64,000 bases of DNA, taken from positions 54,968 to 118,967 of the forward strand of contig NZ_VFVR01000012.1 in assembly GCF_006442205.1 (NCBI RefSeq), given 5' to 3'. The first letter of the stretch is position 1, and the number at the start of each line of letters is the position of its first letter. Of the stretch, positions 8,727 through 16,650 are shown in pieces. Source of the DNA: Mesorhizobium sp. B2-3-12 (GTDB taxonomy: Bacteria > Pseudomonadota > Alphaproteobacteria > Rhizobiales > Rhizobiaceae). Under the pieces are notes generated by a model that was given only the letters and a program-made list of their open reading frames with translations, was not told where the DNA came from and searched no databases. The translations under genes were made by a program, and so were the position numbers.

Positions 8727-9197
8727 TCACAATTTTTCGTAAACAGCCTCGACAGCAATCGGGAAATTGACGGACCGCGCGATGTAGCAAACCTCATGAA
8801 TTCCATTATGGAGAGCTTCCGCCTTGTCGAGATCAACCCCGGTTTCGACACCAATCCTGGGCCGCAATGTCACGCCCAGAAAACGCCCGGCTCCGTTTGG
8901 CTCGCTCTCGCCATGGCCGACGGGTTCATCAGTATAAGAATGGACGACGATGCCCGCGTCACTCGCCAGATGCAGGTACCAAAGCATGTGGCAGGCCGAA
9001 ACTGATGCGAGGAGGAGATCTTCGGGATTGGGTAGCGCCGGATTGCCCCCAAGTAGCGGGTCGTTGGAGCATTGTATCACAGGCTTTCCGGCGGTGATTA
9101 TATCCCATGTCCGGTCGTAGCCCCGATACGTCCTGGTGCCGTCGCCGCGATTGCCCGTCCATCCAATGCGACAGGTGTAGTCGTGGAATTTAGCCAT
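8727..9197 (-). CDS. OsmC/Ohr-family peroxide reductase
   Basis: A 156-residue OsmC-superfamily protein, a thiol-dependent peroxidase of organic hydroperoxides. The two expected cysteines are in place: in SVSACHMLWYLHLAS (about residue 69) and in HEVCYIARSVNFPI (about residue 136), with the conserved PEDLLLAS just before the first. AGGAG precedes the ATG. It lies 28 bases beyond the end of the DUF1272 gene on the same strand, so the two may be co-transcribed. Confidence 0.88.
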   Translation of the reverse strand: MAKFHDYTCRIGWTGNRGDGTRTYRGYDRTWDIITAGKPVIQCSNDPLLGGNPALPNPEDLLLASVSACHMLWYLHLASDAGIVVHSYTDEPVGHGESEPNGAGRFLGVTLRPRIGVETGVDLDKAEALHNGIHEVCYIARSVNFPIAVEAVYEKL

Positions 9198-9225
9198 GCT
9201 GTATCTCTCCTGTGCTTGGATTCCC

Positions 9226-9539
9226 CTATCGGCCCTCCGGCCTGACGTCGCGCAGGCGCCTGGTGAGATCTGCGACCTGGCCTACCGTCCATTTCGAGTG
9301 TGTTCGCCGGTTGCTCCCTGGATCGTGCTCAAGCCCGAGACAGGAGCCCCCACGCCACTCACGACTTGGCCGGATCGGCCTTGCTGAAAAATTTCCACCG
9401 CATGTTGGGCAAACGTCATGCAGAACGGTCGCGACGCACTCTGCACAATAGGTGCACTCATAGCTGCAAATCCGGGCCTGCGAACTCCCGGGGGCAGATC
9501 GCGGTCGCACCATTCGCAATTGGGCCTGAGTTCGAGCAT
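9226..9539 (-). pseudogene. DUF1272 zinc-ribbon protein, frameshifted
   Basis: A DUF1272 small Cys-rich protein split over two frames. Frame one gives MLELRPNCEWCDRDLPP; frame two continues with ARICSYECTYCAECVATVL and CPTCGG, together making the family's full set of paired cysteines. The break falls at a run of five G on the plus strand (9490-9494); six would restore one frame of 104 residues. It is either a real single-base loss or a sequencing error in a homopolymer. The gene is divergent from the GlxA-type regulator across 61 bases that hold a palindrome. Confidence 0.75.
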
Positions 9540-9583
9540 GGACGATCCTCCTTTCCACCCCGTCTGGATCGCATAACGGTCTT

Positions 9584-9599
9584 ATGGCATAAATGCCAT
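9584..9599. promoter_or_regulatory. palindrome, likely operator of GlxA/DUF1272 pair
   Basis: ATGGCA-TAAA-TGCCAT is a perfect inverted repeat in the 61-base divergent promoter between the DUF1272 gene and the GlxA-type regulator, ending one base before the regulator's GTG start. Binding by the neighbouring regulator is inferred. Confidence 0.5.
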
Positions 9600-9600
9600 C

Positions 9601-10589
9601 GTGCCCTCGGATTCTGCCAAACTGCACCGCGAGCGACTGGTCGCCTTTTTGGTATTCGAGCGCACCAAGCTTCTCGATGTCACCGGCCCGCTGCAAGTCT
9701 TCAATGACGCCAAGCGAGAAAGCGGAGAACCCGCATTTCGTACTATCCTTGTTTCGCAAGAGGGCGGGCCCATCGAGACGGATGCGGGCGTTGTTCTCCA
9801 AACCGTAAGTTTCGATCACTGCCGTGAGCTCTCGATCGACACTCTCCTGGTTTCAGGTGGAACAACGGCATTAGAGGCCGCAAAATCCAGTTCCCTTCGG
9901 GGTTGGTTGATCAGACAGGCAAAGGACGTGCGTCGGCTTGGCTCGATTTGCCTGGGAGCGTTCATTCTGGCCGAGTGCGGTCTGTTGGATGGCAAACGTG
10001 CGACGACGCACTGGGAACGTTGCGCCGAACTTGCAGATCGTTTTCCGGCGATCGACGTCAGGCCCGATCCAATTTTCGTACTATGCGGGGACGTATGGAC
10101 ATCGGCAGGGGTGAGCGCCGGCATCGACATGGCGCTTGCGATGGTTGAGGAAGATCTCGGGCACACGACAGCCTTGGCGATCGCACGGGAGTTGGTCCTG
10201 TACCTGAAACGACCGGGCGGACAGTCACAATTCAGCACCGCGCTTCGTCAACAAACCAGAGACCGCGTCGGCCGCTTCGAGCGTCTGCATGCTTGGATTA
10301 GGGAAAATCCTGGCGCCGATCTGTCCATCCCCGCACTGTCATCCTTCATGGCCATGAGCCCGCGGAACTTTGCCCGAGTCTACTCAAGGGAAAATGGACA
10401 GACTCCAGGACGAGCCGTAGAGGCACTGCGGGTTGAGGCGGCACGAGACCTTCTGGAAACCAGCCGCGAGTCTGTCCAGCAGATCGCACACGCGGTTGGG
10501 TTCGGCGACCCTGAGACATTCCGGCGGCTTTTGCAAAATGGCTCGGGGTTGCTCCAAGCGACTACAGGAGCCGCTTTGGGCTTCATTGA
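9601..10589 (+). pseudogene. GlxA-type AraC regulator with 3' frameshift
   Basis: A GlxA-family transcription regulator: an N-terminal DJ-1/PfpI-like domain (about 10-185, with SICLGAFILAE at the nucleophile-elbow position) and a C-terminal AraC-type double helix-turn-helix (about 230-310). The second HTH reads SVQQIAHAVGFGDPETFRR and then shifts frame. In the +2 frame the family ending follows: FAKWLGVAPSDYRSRFGLH and a stop at 10587-10589. One G missing after CGGCGG (about 10532) would explain it. As sequenced the frame runs on to 10662 and overlaps the convergent DUF2066 gene. The start is GTG with no ribosome site visible. Confidence 0.8.
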
Positions 10590-10654
10590 GCGTGAAAACC
10601 TCCATGTGGTTGGCAACTCCGATCGAGTCTCCCACAATGTCATGGCACCCTGTG

Positions 10655-11449
10655 CTATTTAGTCGGTCGCAAGCGTTTGGCGGCACCTCCGATTGCGCTG
10701 CGAAAGGCAGCATCGAAATTTACGCCGGCAACCTCCCACTTTCGACCATCTGGACCAAGTGGCAGGCGCCACACCGCATGCCAGCCCGGCTCGTTGGTTT
10801 CCCAATCGAGGTGCCCGACCAAGATCGCGTCTGCGCCCAATCTGGATTGCAGCCTGGCCAGGCTCTCATGCGACATGGCATCAACTTTGTCCTGCGCGAT
10901 CGCCGACAGATCGGCCTCTTTCGCGAATATGATCGGTATCGCAAAGCGCGTCGAAGCATCTTCAAAGCTTGAGCGCAGGTCCGATCCGTGGACGCCATCG
11001 GCGGCCAGCATATAGCTGCGCGCCATATCAGTCACTTCGACGAGGAGCGCCAGCTTTGGGCGCGCCCCCAGCCACGGCATCTCACCCAGCAGCGCCATCG
11101 CGTGATCCATGCGTTTCCGGTCGAACTGGAACGTGAGATCGAACGGGCGATCGCGTGTGCCCTGCTCATCGTGAATTGGAGTGCCGAACATGCGGTCATG
11201 GTAGGTGTACGACCAAACCATGACAGGGGCTCCGGTCGCCAGTGAAGCGAACGCCGGGTTATGCGCGATGTCGGGATTTCCGGTCAGCTTTTGCGCTGCC
11301 AGTTCGAAACCCTGCGGGATGGCGGGGACGCGCGTTTCCTCTCGATCTCCGGTGACGATCACGCTTGAGCGATAAAGGAGATCGTCATTTGCGTGGGCCG
11401 TGCCCCCAAACGCAAACCAGGACAGGAGCATCAACAGAGGCTTCTTCAT
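10655..11449 (-). CDS. DUF2066 exported protein
   Basis: A 264-residue protein with a signal peptide (1-20, ending Ala-His-Ala) and a DUF2066 body. Typical features are LLYRSSVIVTG near the N-terminus, a conserved AAQKLTGNP segment, and later GADAILVGHLDW. The family is periplasmic and of unknown function. The start is set by GGGAGGATCAATG; a longer frame upstream lacks such a site. It is divergent from the CGNR regulator across 53 bases containing a palindrome. Confidence 0.8.
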   Translation of the reverse strand: MKKPLLMLLSWFAFGGTAHANDDLLYRSSVIVTGDREETRVPAIPQGFELAAQKLTGNPDIAHNPAFASLATGAPVMVWSYTYHDRMFGTPIHDEQGTRDRPFDLTFQFDRKRMDHAMALLGEMPWLGARPKLALLVEVTDMARSYMLAADGVHGSDLRSSFEDASTRFAIPIIFAKEADLSAIAQDKVDAMSHESLARLQSRLGADAILVGHLDWETNEPGWHAVWRLPLGPDGRKWEVAGVNFDAAFRSAIGGAAKRLRPTK

Positions 11450-11470
11450 TGATCCTCCCAGCCGTCTTGA

Positions 11471-11490
11471 GTAACCGTTTATGAGGTTAC
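11471..11490. promoter_or_regulatory. palindrome GTAACC-N8-GGTTAC, likely CGNR operator
   Basis: A perfect 6-base inverted repeat with an 8-base spacer in the divergent promoter between the DUF2066 gene and the CGNR regulator. Its placement over the promoter region suggests autoregulation by the CGNR protein. Confidence 0.5.
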
Positions 11491-11502
11491 ATATTGGCGA
11501 CG

Positions 11503-12141
11503 ATGGAATCAACGGAATTTGCCCGGACCTACCTCTCGCCGCACGGACCCATGCGCATGCTGGGTGGTGCGCCCGCCCTTGATCTTGCCAACACATTGCA
11601 CTGGCGCGACGGGGCCGAGATCGACTGCATACCGAGCTATCAGGATCTGCTGATCTTTTGCATTCCGGCCCTTTTGTTGTCGGAAAATGAAGAGCGAGCC
11701 CTCGAGCGTCATGCCGCAAATCAGCCACGCGTCGCCCGCGATGTGCATCTCGAGGTCCTGAAACTGCGCGCCGCCCTCAAATCATGGCTCAACGTCTGGG
11801 CGAAAAACCTCGCCCGTGGCGTCACCCCCAAACCGGTTGCATTGCGCAGCTTTCATGAAGCGATAGGTCAGGCGGGCGGCTCGGCTGGCCTTGGCGACAT
11901 CTTGAACCTCCAATCCGCGTCGGCAAACGAGAGGCTATACCTGCCGCTGCGCCGTTCGGCAGCGGCCGCTGCCATGCTGGTGCTGTTCCCATCAGGAAAC
12001 GACATCAGGCAATGCGAGGCTGACCATTGCGGCGGCTTTTTCATCAACGATAGCCGCTCCAAACCGAGGCGCTGGTGCTCGATGGATGGTTGCGGCAACC
12101 GCGCCAAGGCGGCCCGCTACCGTCTGGCACATCAGAAGTAG
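11503..12141 (+). CDS. ABATE/CGNR zinc-finger regulator
   Basis: A 212-residue protein of the ABATE-CGNR class, predicted stress-linked transcription regulators. The N-terminal ABATE-like domain begins at GGAPALDLANTL; the C-terminal zinc finger has CEADHCGGFF and then CSMDGCGNRAKAARYR, giving the four metal cysteines and the signature CGNR. An in-frame TTG nine bases earlier is an alternative start. The palindrome just upstream is a likely target. Its inducer and regulon are unknown. Confidence 0.88.
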   Translation: MESTEFARTYLSPHGPMRMLGGAPALDLANTLHWRDGAEIDCIPSYQDLLIFCIPALLLSENEERALERHAANQPRVARDVHLEVLKLRAALKSWLNVWAKNLARGVTPKPVALRSFHEAIGQAGGSAGLGDILNLQSASANERLYLPLRRSAAAAAMLVLFPSGNDIRQCEADHCGGFFINDSRSKPRRWCSMDGCGNRAKAARYRLAHQK

Positions 12142-12340
12142 TGCGGACGACGCTCAGACCGGAAGGGCCTGCCGCAGCCAGTCCGTGCAACCCTGCCGCA
12201 TCGGACATCCAGGGGTGGACTGTGTCGGTCGTCGCGATGGTACAGATCGTTGGAGATGCGTTCGTCTGTCTCTGTCGGTCGAGGCATCGCCGCGTTAACG
12301 GTACACCGGCAAGCAGGGCGAAACCGGAGGTGTTGGGAAC

Positions 12341-13438
12341 ATGGGAGCGACTGGATCGGGCTCAGAAGAAGCGACCAGAATCGGGGCACTCGTCCCTTTG
12401 ACTCGCCCGGGCTGGGTTGAGGCAGGCAGACATTTGCTCGCGGGCCTTCAGCTTGCTGTCAGCGAAATCAACGGCGCTGGCGGCATCGGCGGCAAAGCGC
12501 TTGAGCTGCTTGTCCGAGACACTGCAGCTGATCCACAGAAGGCCCTCGCGGCGGTGGATGAACTGGCTCGCTTGGGCGTGGCGGCGATTGCGGGAGAGTA
12601 TCACAGTGTGGTTGCTCGCGCGGCGGCTATCAGGGCCGACGAGGTCGGCCTACCCTTTCTGTGCTCGTCGGCGGTCATCGACAGGCTCTCGGAACGGCCA
12701 ACCAAATGGGTCGCACGTCTTGCTCCGCCGCAGTCTCGGGGCTGGAAAATATATGCAGACTTTCTCTCCCGCGCTGGCCACCATCGGATCGCAGTTGCAT
12801 CGCAGGAGAGTGTCTACTGGGCCTCTGGCGTTCACATTCTGCGGAATCACCTTCATGCGATCGGCGGCACATTATCGGAAATCAGCATGAGTGCGCTGCC
12901 CCCGTCATCGTTGTGCGACCAACTCAGCGACCACCGGGCAACAGTCCTTCTTCTTCTGGTGGGCCAGCCAGAGCCGGCAATCTCAATCGTCAAGTCAGTT
13001 CGCAATGACAGCCGACTGTCCACGCTCAAGATCGGCGCTCCGGCCGGGCAACCGGAATTCGCTGAATGGGCCACATTGCTAGGTGAAAATGGCGCTGCGA
13101 TCCCCTTCCTGAGCTACCGACCCGGGCAGCTCAATCCACTAGGCTCACGCGTCGAAAGAGCGCTGCGGGAGAAATTGGACGAGCCGCCCTCCTTCGTTGC
13201 CCTGGAAGGCTACGACACGATCGCCGTCCTTGCCGATGCGATGCGGTCCCATGGAATTGACCGGAACAGCATCGCGGCGTCATGGCCGCACATGGAGGTT
13301 GCCGGCACCCGCGGGCAAATCCAGTTCTCTCGCGCACCAGCCACGACCGTTTGGCAGTGGACTGGTGCGCCGATCCAAATCGTCGAAAGAACCCCCGGAG
13401 ACCCGGCGCAATTCAGGCTTGTTCACGATCCAAGGTGA
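12341..13438 (+). CDS. cytosolic periplasmic-binding-like protein (LivK/AmiC type)
   Basis: A 365-residue protein with the type I periplasmic-binding fold used by branched-chain amino acid and amide receptors: IGALVPLTRPGWVEAGRHLLAG, then EINGAGGIGGKALELLVRD, and FVALEGYDTIAVLADAM near the C-terminus. Unlike transport receptors it has no signal peptide and no permease or ATPase genes beside it, so it likely stays in the cytosol like AmiC, the amide-sensing negative regulator of amidase genes. The ATG has GGAGG ten bases upstream. It follows the CGNR gene by 199 bases. Ligand and partner are unknown. Confidence 0.75.
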   Translation: MGATGSGSEEATRIGALVPLTRPGWVEAGRHLLAGLQLAVSEINGAGGIGGKALELLVRDTAADPQKALAAVDELARLGVAAIAGEYHSVVARAAAIRADEVGLPFLCSSAVIDRLSERPTKWVARLAPPQSRGWKIYADFLSRAGHHRIAVASQESVYWASGVHILRNHLHAIGGTLSEISMSALPPSSLCDQLSDHRATVLLLLVGQPEPAISIVKSVRNDSRLSTLKIGAPAGQPEFAEWATLLGENGAAIPFLSYRPGQLNPLGSRVERALREKLDEPPSFVALEGYDTIAVLADAMRSHGIDRNSIAASWPHMEVAGTRGQIQFSRAPATTVWQWTGAPIQIVERTPGDPAQFRLVHDPR

Positions 13439-13529
13439 CGAACGCGGGCACGACCTTGGTGGCCTGGTATAGACTGGGTCGCGCCATGCTGCGCCCGCGT
13501 GTGGACGTGGACCCAAGTTCCGCCCCGCT
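13439..13529. other. short spacer, nothing seen
   Basis: Ninety bases between the binding-protein gene and the decayed PAS/receiver gene; no feature recognised. Confidence 0.4.
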
Positions 13530-13835
13530 TCAGTTCTGTTGCTCGAGCTGTTGGAAGACCAGTCTGATGGCGTCGTTCAGGGTGGTCATGGAGTAGGGCT
13601 TTTGCACCCAGCCGAGTGGTCTTGCTGCTTCGGCGCGAAGCATCACCTGGTCATCCCCAGGCGCCGTTGTAGCCCTGCGATGCGACCTAAGATCAGCGGT
13701 TCCCGTCCAATCGCTCGTCCGGAATGACAATGGTGATGGGCTTGCCGACCACTTCCGGCGGAACAGGCGTTCGGCTCCCGGTCCCCGGGGCGAGATAATG
13801 CCGTTGAGGTTCCTTGCTGACGATGGAACCATGGG
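13530..13835 (-). pseudogene. decayed PAS-receiver (hybrid kinase) gene
   Basis: Pieces of a two-component gene survive on the minus strand in more than one frame. At about 13832-13760 one frame reads NLNGIISP and GAERLF, typical of a PAS domain; an adjacent frame then gives EVVGKPITIVIPDERLD, the next part of the same PAS domain. Near the 3' end is WVQKPYSMTTLNDAIRLV, the end of a receiver domain. The kinase core that should lie between them is gone. An internal deletion plus frameshifts is the simplest reading. The stretch 13836-14050 holds nothing else recognisable. Confidence 0.65.
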
Positions 13836-14050
13836 ACGACTAAAATGCCGCCCAGCGTTTGGCGGCGATCGTGGAGAGGAGAAGGGGCCGGCGCAGTGCC
13901 TGAGGCTAAGGCGCCGGCCCAGGCGACCGGCAGGTTCGCCGCGCGGACAGGACGACGGCGACACGCTCAAGTGCCGGCTCATCGTATATTTGGATGTCGG
14001 GGAGAGTTGCAAGGCAGGTGAGATCCGCTCTCCCTGCTAATCCCCTGAAT

Positions 14051-14076
14051 GGAACCGTTTCGTGTCGACGCGCATT
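14051..14076 (+). promoter_or_regulatory. weak EcfG-like promoter candidate
   Basis: GGAAC-N17-CATT, 28 bases before the Lys/Ala-rich gene. The -10 carries A for G. Its presence before the paralogue of the 4.3 kb gene supports shared control. Confidence 0.4.
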
Positions 14077-14104
14077 GATGGTCTAGTCAACGGAGGGTAG
14101 CGCA

Positions 14105-14347
14105 GTGTCCATCATAGACAGCATCACCGGCATTTTCTCCTCCAACGAGGAGGCACCGAAGAAGGCGCCTGCTAAGAAGACCGCCCCTAAGAAGGCAGCT
14201 ACGAAGAAGGCATCGACTGCGAAGGCGAGCGCGACCAAGAAGACCGGAGCTGCACCTGCTATGGCAGCGCACTCCAAGAGCTCCGCGTCCAAGGGCGAAT
14301 CCGGTCAGCCCAAACCGGCGTCTAAGAAAAAAGCGGCTGCCCAATGA
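14105..14347 (+). CDS. small Lys/Ala-rich protein with AAHSK motif
   Basis: An 80-residue, highly basic protein: a short amphipathic start (MSIIDSITGIFSSNEEAPKK), Lys/Ala/Pro repeats like a histone-H1 tail, then TGAAPAMAAHSK, nearly the same as the paralogue at 4300-4479. The low-complexity tail suggests disorder and perhaps nucleic-acid binding. The start GTGTCC follows GGAGG; the frame begins ATGTCC or GTGTCC depending on reading, and 14105 is the first codon used here. A strong intrinsic terminator follows 6 bases after the stop. Function unknown. Confidence 0.75.
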   Translation: MSIIDSITGIFSSNEEAPKKAPAKKTAPKKAATKKASTAKASATKKTGAAPAMAAHSKSSASKGESGQPKPASKKKAAAQ

Positions 14348-14353
14348 ACAAAA

Positions 14354-14380
14354 GAACCCCGCTTCGGCGGGGTTCCTTCT
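14354..14380 (+). terminator. intrinsic terminator
   Basis: GAACCCCGC-TTCG-GCGGGGTTC: a perfect 9-bp stem with a UUCG tetraloop, followed by a short T-rich run. It ends the Lys/Ala-rich gene. Confidence 0.85.
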
Positions 14381-14399
14381 GATTCGGCCGGGACGGTGA

Positions 14400-14852
14400 A
14401 TGGAAAAGACATTTGGACATATTGCCAACGCCGTTGCTCGCGGAGCGGGTCGGCCGACCACATTTATTCTTTGCATCGCGCTGATCGCGGTGTGGGGTTT
14501 TTCGGGACCTGTCCTTGGCTTTTCAGAAACCTGGCAGCTCATCATCAACACCTCGACGACGATCATCACCTTCTTGATGGTTTTCCTGATCCAGAATACG
14601 CAGAACCGAGATGGAGCAGCCGTACAGGCAAAGCTTGACGAGTTGGTGCGCGTGAGTAGCGGCAAGAACAGCTTTATCGGGATAGATCACTTAACGGCGG
14701 CCGAGGTCGAAGAGATCCGGTCGACCTGTGAGGCCGCAGTTGCCCGCGCCCACTCAACCGAGCCGGCACGCAGGGCAAGCGAAGGCGCAAGGAAAAAGAA
14801 CGCCACCAACGGCAAGCAAAGCTTCTCATCGTACATGAGAAAAGGCGTCTAA
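14400..14852 (+). CDS. low-affinity iron permease-family membrane protein
   Basis: A 150-residue protein of the low-affinity iron permease family (PF04120 type). Two membrane segments are seen (about 22-40 and 46-64), with the family block ETWQLIINTSTTIITFLMVF followed by LIQNTQNRD, then a helix AKLDELVR. The C-terminal 40 residues are basic and poorly conserved. Despite the family name, iron transport by bacterial members is not well shown. It starts 20 bases after the upstream gene's terminator, so it depends on read-through or an unseen promoter. Confidence 0.85.
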   Translation: MEKTFGHIANAVARGAGRPTTFILCIALIAVWGFSGPVLGFSETWQLIINTSTTIITFLMVFLIQNTQNRDGAAVQAKLDELVRVSSGKNSFIGIDHLTAAEVEEIRSTCEAAVARAHSTEPARRASEGARKKNATNGKQSFSSYMRKGV

Positions 14853-14952
14853 GCCGCTCTTCGCAAATCGCAATATGCTTTCTGCGGGCTGCCGTACCTC
14901 CGGATACGCTACTAGCCCCCATGTCCAAGACGGACCAATGGTCTGGCTGGCT

Positions 14953-15393
14953 CTACCTCCTCTTCCAAAAATTCTCCATGGAGAGATAGGTGAACGAGGC
15001 GGTCCAACTCAAAAGCACCAGGCCGGTGAGCGCCTCAGACGAGGCAATCAGTCGGATCGCACCCTCGGCCCTTATGTCGCCCACTCCCAGCGTCGTGTAA
15101 TTGGTGACGGAGAAATACAGGAAGTCGATCCAGCCATCGGAGATTTCTCCGACGATTTGTCCGAACAGCCCGTAGCTATGGAGTCCCCAGAAGACGGAAC
15201 CGTAGAATGTAATCTCGACTGTGTGGGCGGCAAGCGCTCCGAAGATCACGATCAGCAGGCGTCCTCGGCTCGGGAACCCACCGACCTCGGCTGAACGGGC
15301 AGAGCTTGCAACCATTTTGAACGCCTCATAGTGGACGAGAACACAGGCGATCGCCAAAATGAGCGAAACAAGACTGACTGCGATGACGTTCAT
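14953..15393 (-). CDS. two-helix ion channel (K+ channel-like)
   Basis: A 146-residue membrane protein with the pore-loop signature FSVTNYTTLGVGDI, close to the TVGYGD-type selectivity filter of bacterial two-pore-helix potassium channels. Hydrophobic segments lie near residues 1-20, 45-65 and 120-140, with the pore loop between the last two. The filter TLGVGD differs from TVGYGD, so ion selectivity is uncertain. The ATG at 15393 is preferred over an upstream TTG. Confidence 0.8.
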   Translation of the reverse strand: MNVIAVSLVSLILAIACVLVHYEAFKMVASSARSAEVGGFPSRGRLLIVIFGALAAHTVEITFYGSVFWGLHSYGLFGQIVGEISDGWIDFLYFSVTNYTTLGVGDIRAEGAIRLIASSEALTGLVLLSWTASFTYLSMENFWKRR

Positions 15394-16650
15394 GACGATG
15401 CACCGGTTAGGAAGGCTTGGTGTTGATCGCAAGATTCAGTGCCTCTGTGAAGGTCTGGTTTGCTGCGATACAGTCTTATCGCCTATGGCTCGCTCAAGCC
15501 GCAGAGACCAATCGATCGCCCGGTCGCGGCTTGACAGCTTCGTGGTAAATTCGAAGGACGGTCGCGGGCTTTGGCTCGCAGGATGCCTGGCATCTCATGC
15601 CATAACGCAGATCCCGCTGATCTACCTGCAACCGCATGCTGAACCAATTTAGGAATGTTCCTCCTTCTCCAGTAGGTCAGGTCAGTGCACCTTGCCGGAG
15701 GTCGGCCGACCAGGTCAGGTCAGTGGGGTCCTTTCCTTCTGGCTTACAACAGCCGCCACCGCCGCGCCGCCTCCTAGCGCAAGCGATCGGCGTCGACGTC
15801 TGCTGTTTGACGTTTTAGAAGATGACGCCGCGTAGGCGCTGCGGTTACGCCGCCCGTCTTCTGCGAAACGGTCGCTATTTGGAGATGCTTTCTTTGGCTT
15901 GGTTCTCGGTCGAAGCATTCTCATGACCAAACCATAATTCAGTCGAGGCACGTGTTCCAGTCGCTTTAGCGTTCACTAATGCTGCCTGATCTGTTCCCCG
16001 CAGTCGAGCGTTCTGTGCGATCGTTGGCAAAGTCCAAGCGCAACTGCTCACCAAGCCGAGGCACCTAGGCCGTCGATCACGGCCATGAATTTACAAAAGC
16101 GCCGAGCAGTCGATCTCATCGCCCAAGGAGGCTTCATCGTCGCTAACGAGCCATTGCGAATGTGCCCTCAGTCGCCTGAGGCCAGCAGTCTTCGCGTGGC
16201 GTTCGGTTCGCTCGACCTCCAGCGTTGCTGACCCTGAGCAGCATGCTGCCCGGCGGAGTTCCGTGACCAGCCCTTTGCATTCGGAAATGGCAGGGACCCA
16301 AACGGAGTGATCGTGATCCACTTGATCCCTTCCCTTCCCTCCCCGATTAGTGTGTCAACAATGTCGGATGTGAAGAGGTAAGTCGTCCCTCATTAGACTG
16401 ATGCGACACCGCCAAAATGGGGTATCTCGCCTGTTCTCCGCCTGGTTCCGATGCCACTGAACCCACCTGCAGACGGCTAAAAGTCCCGACATGAGCCCAC
16501 GGCAGATCGGGTGAGGACACCGGGGCTGGCGATGAGTCACCTGCTGACGATTCCTTGCGGGTATTTTATGCTGCACCGCAGCAACCAACCTGGAAAGGCG
16601 GCGTTGGGCTGGATTGGATCTGCTTTCGGCCGACGCAAAAGGATGCCGAC
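15394..16650. other. long stretch without a recognisable gene
   Basis: About 1.25 kb with only short, unconvincing open frames on both strands and no ribosome-site-backed start. It contains a 13-base direct repeat, GGTCAGGTCAGTG, at 15674-15686 and 15712-15724. Part of it may be decayed coding DNA, but I could not name a parent family. Confidence 0.4.
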
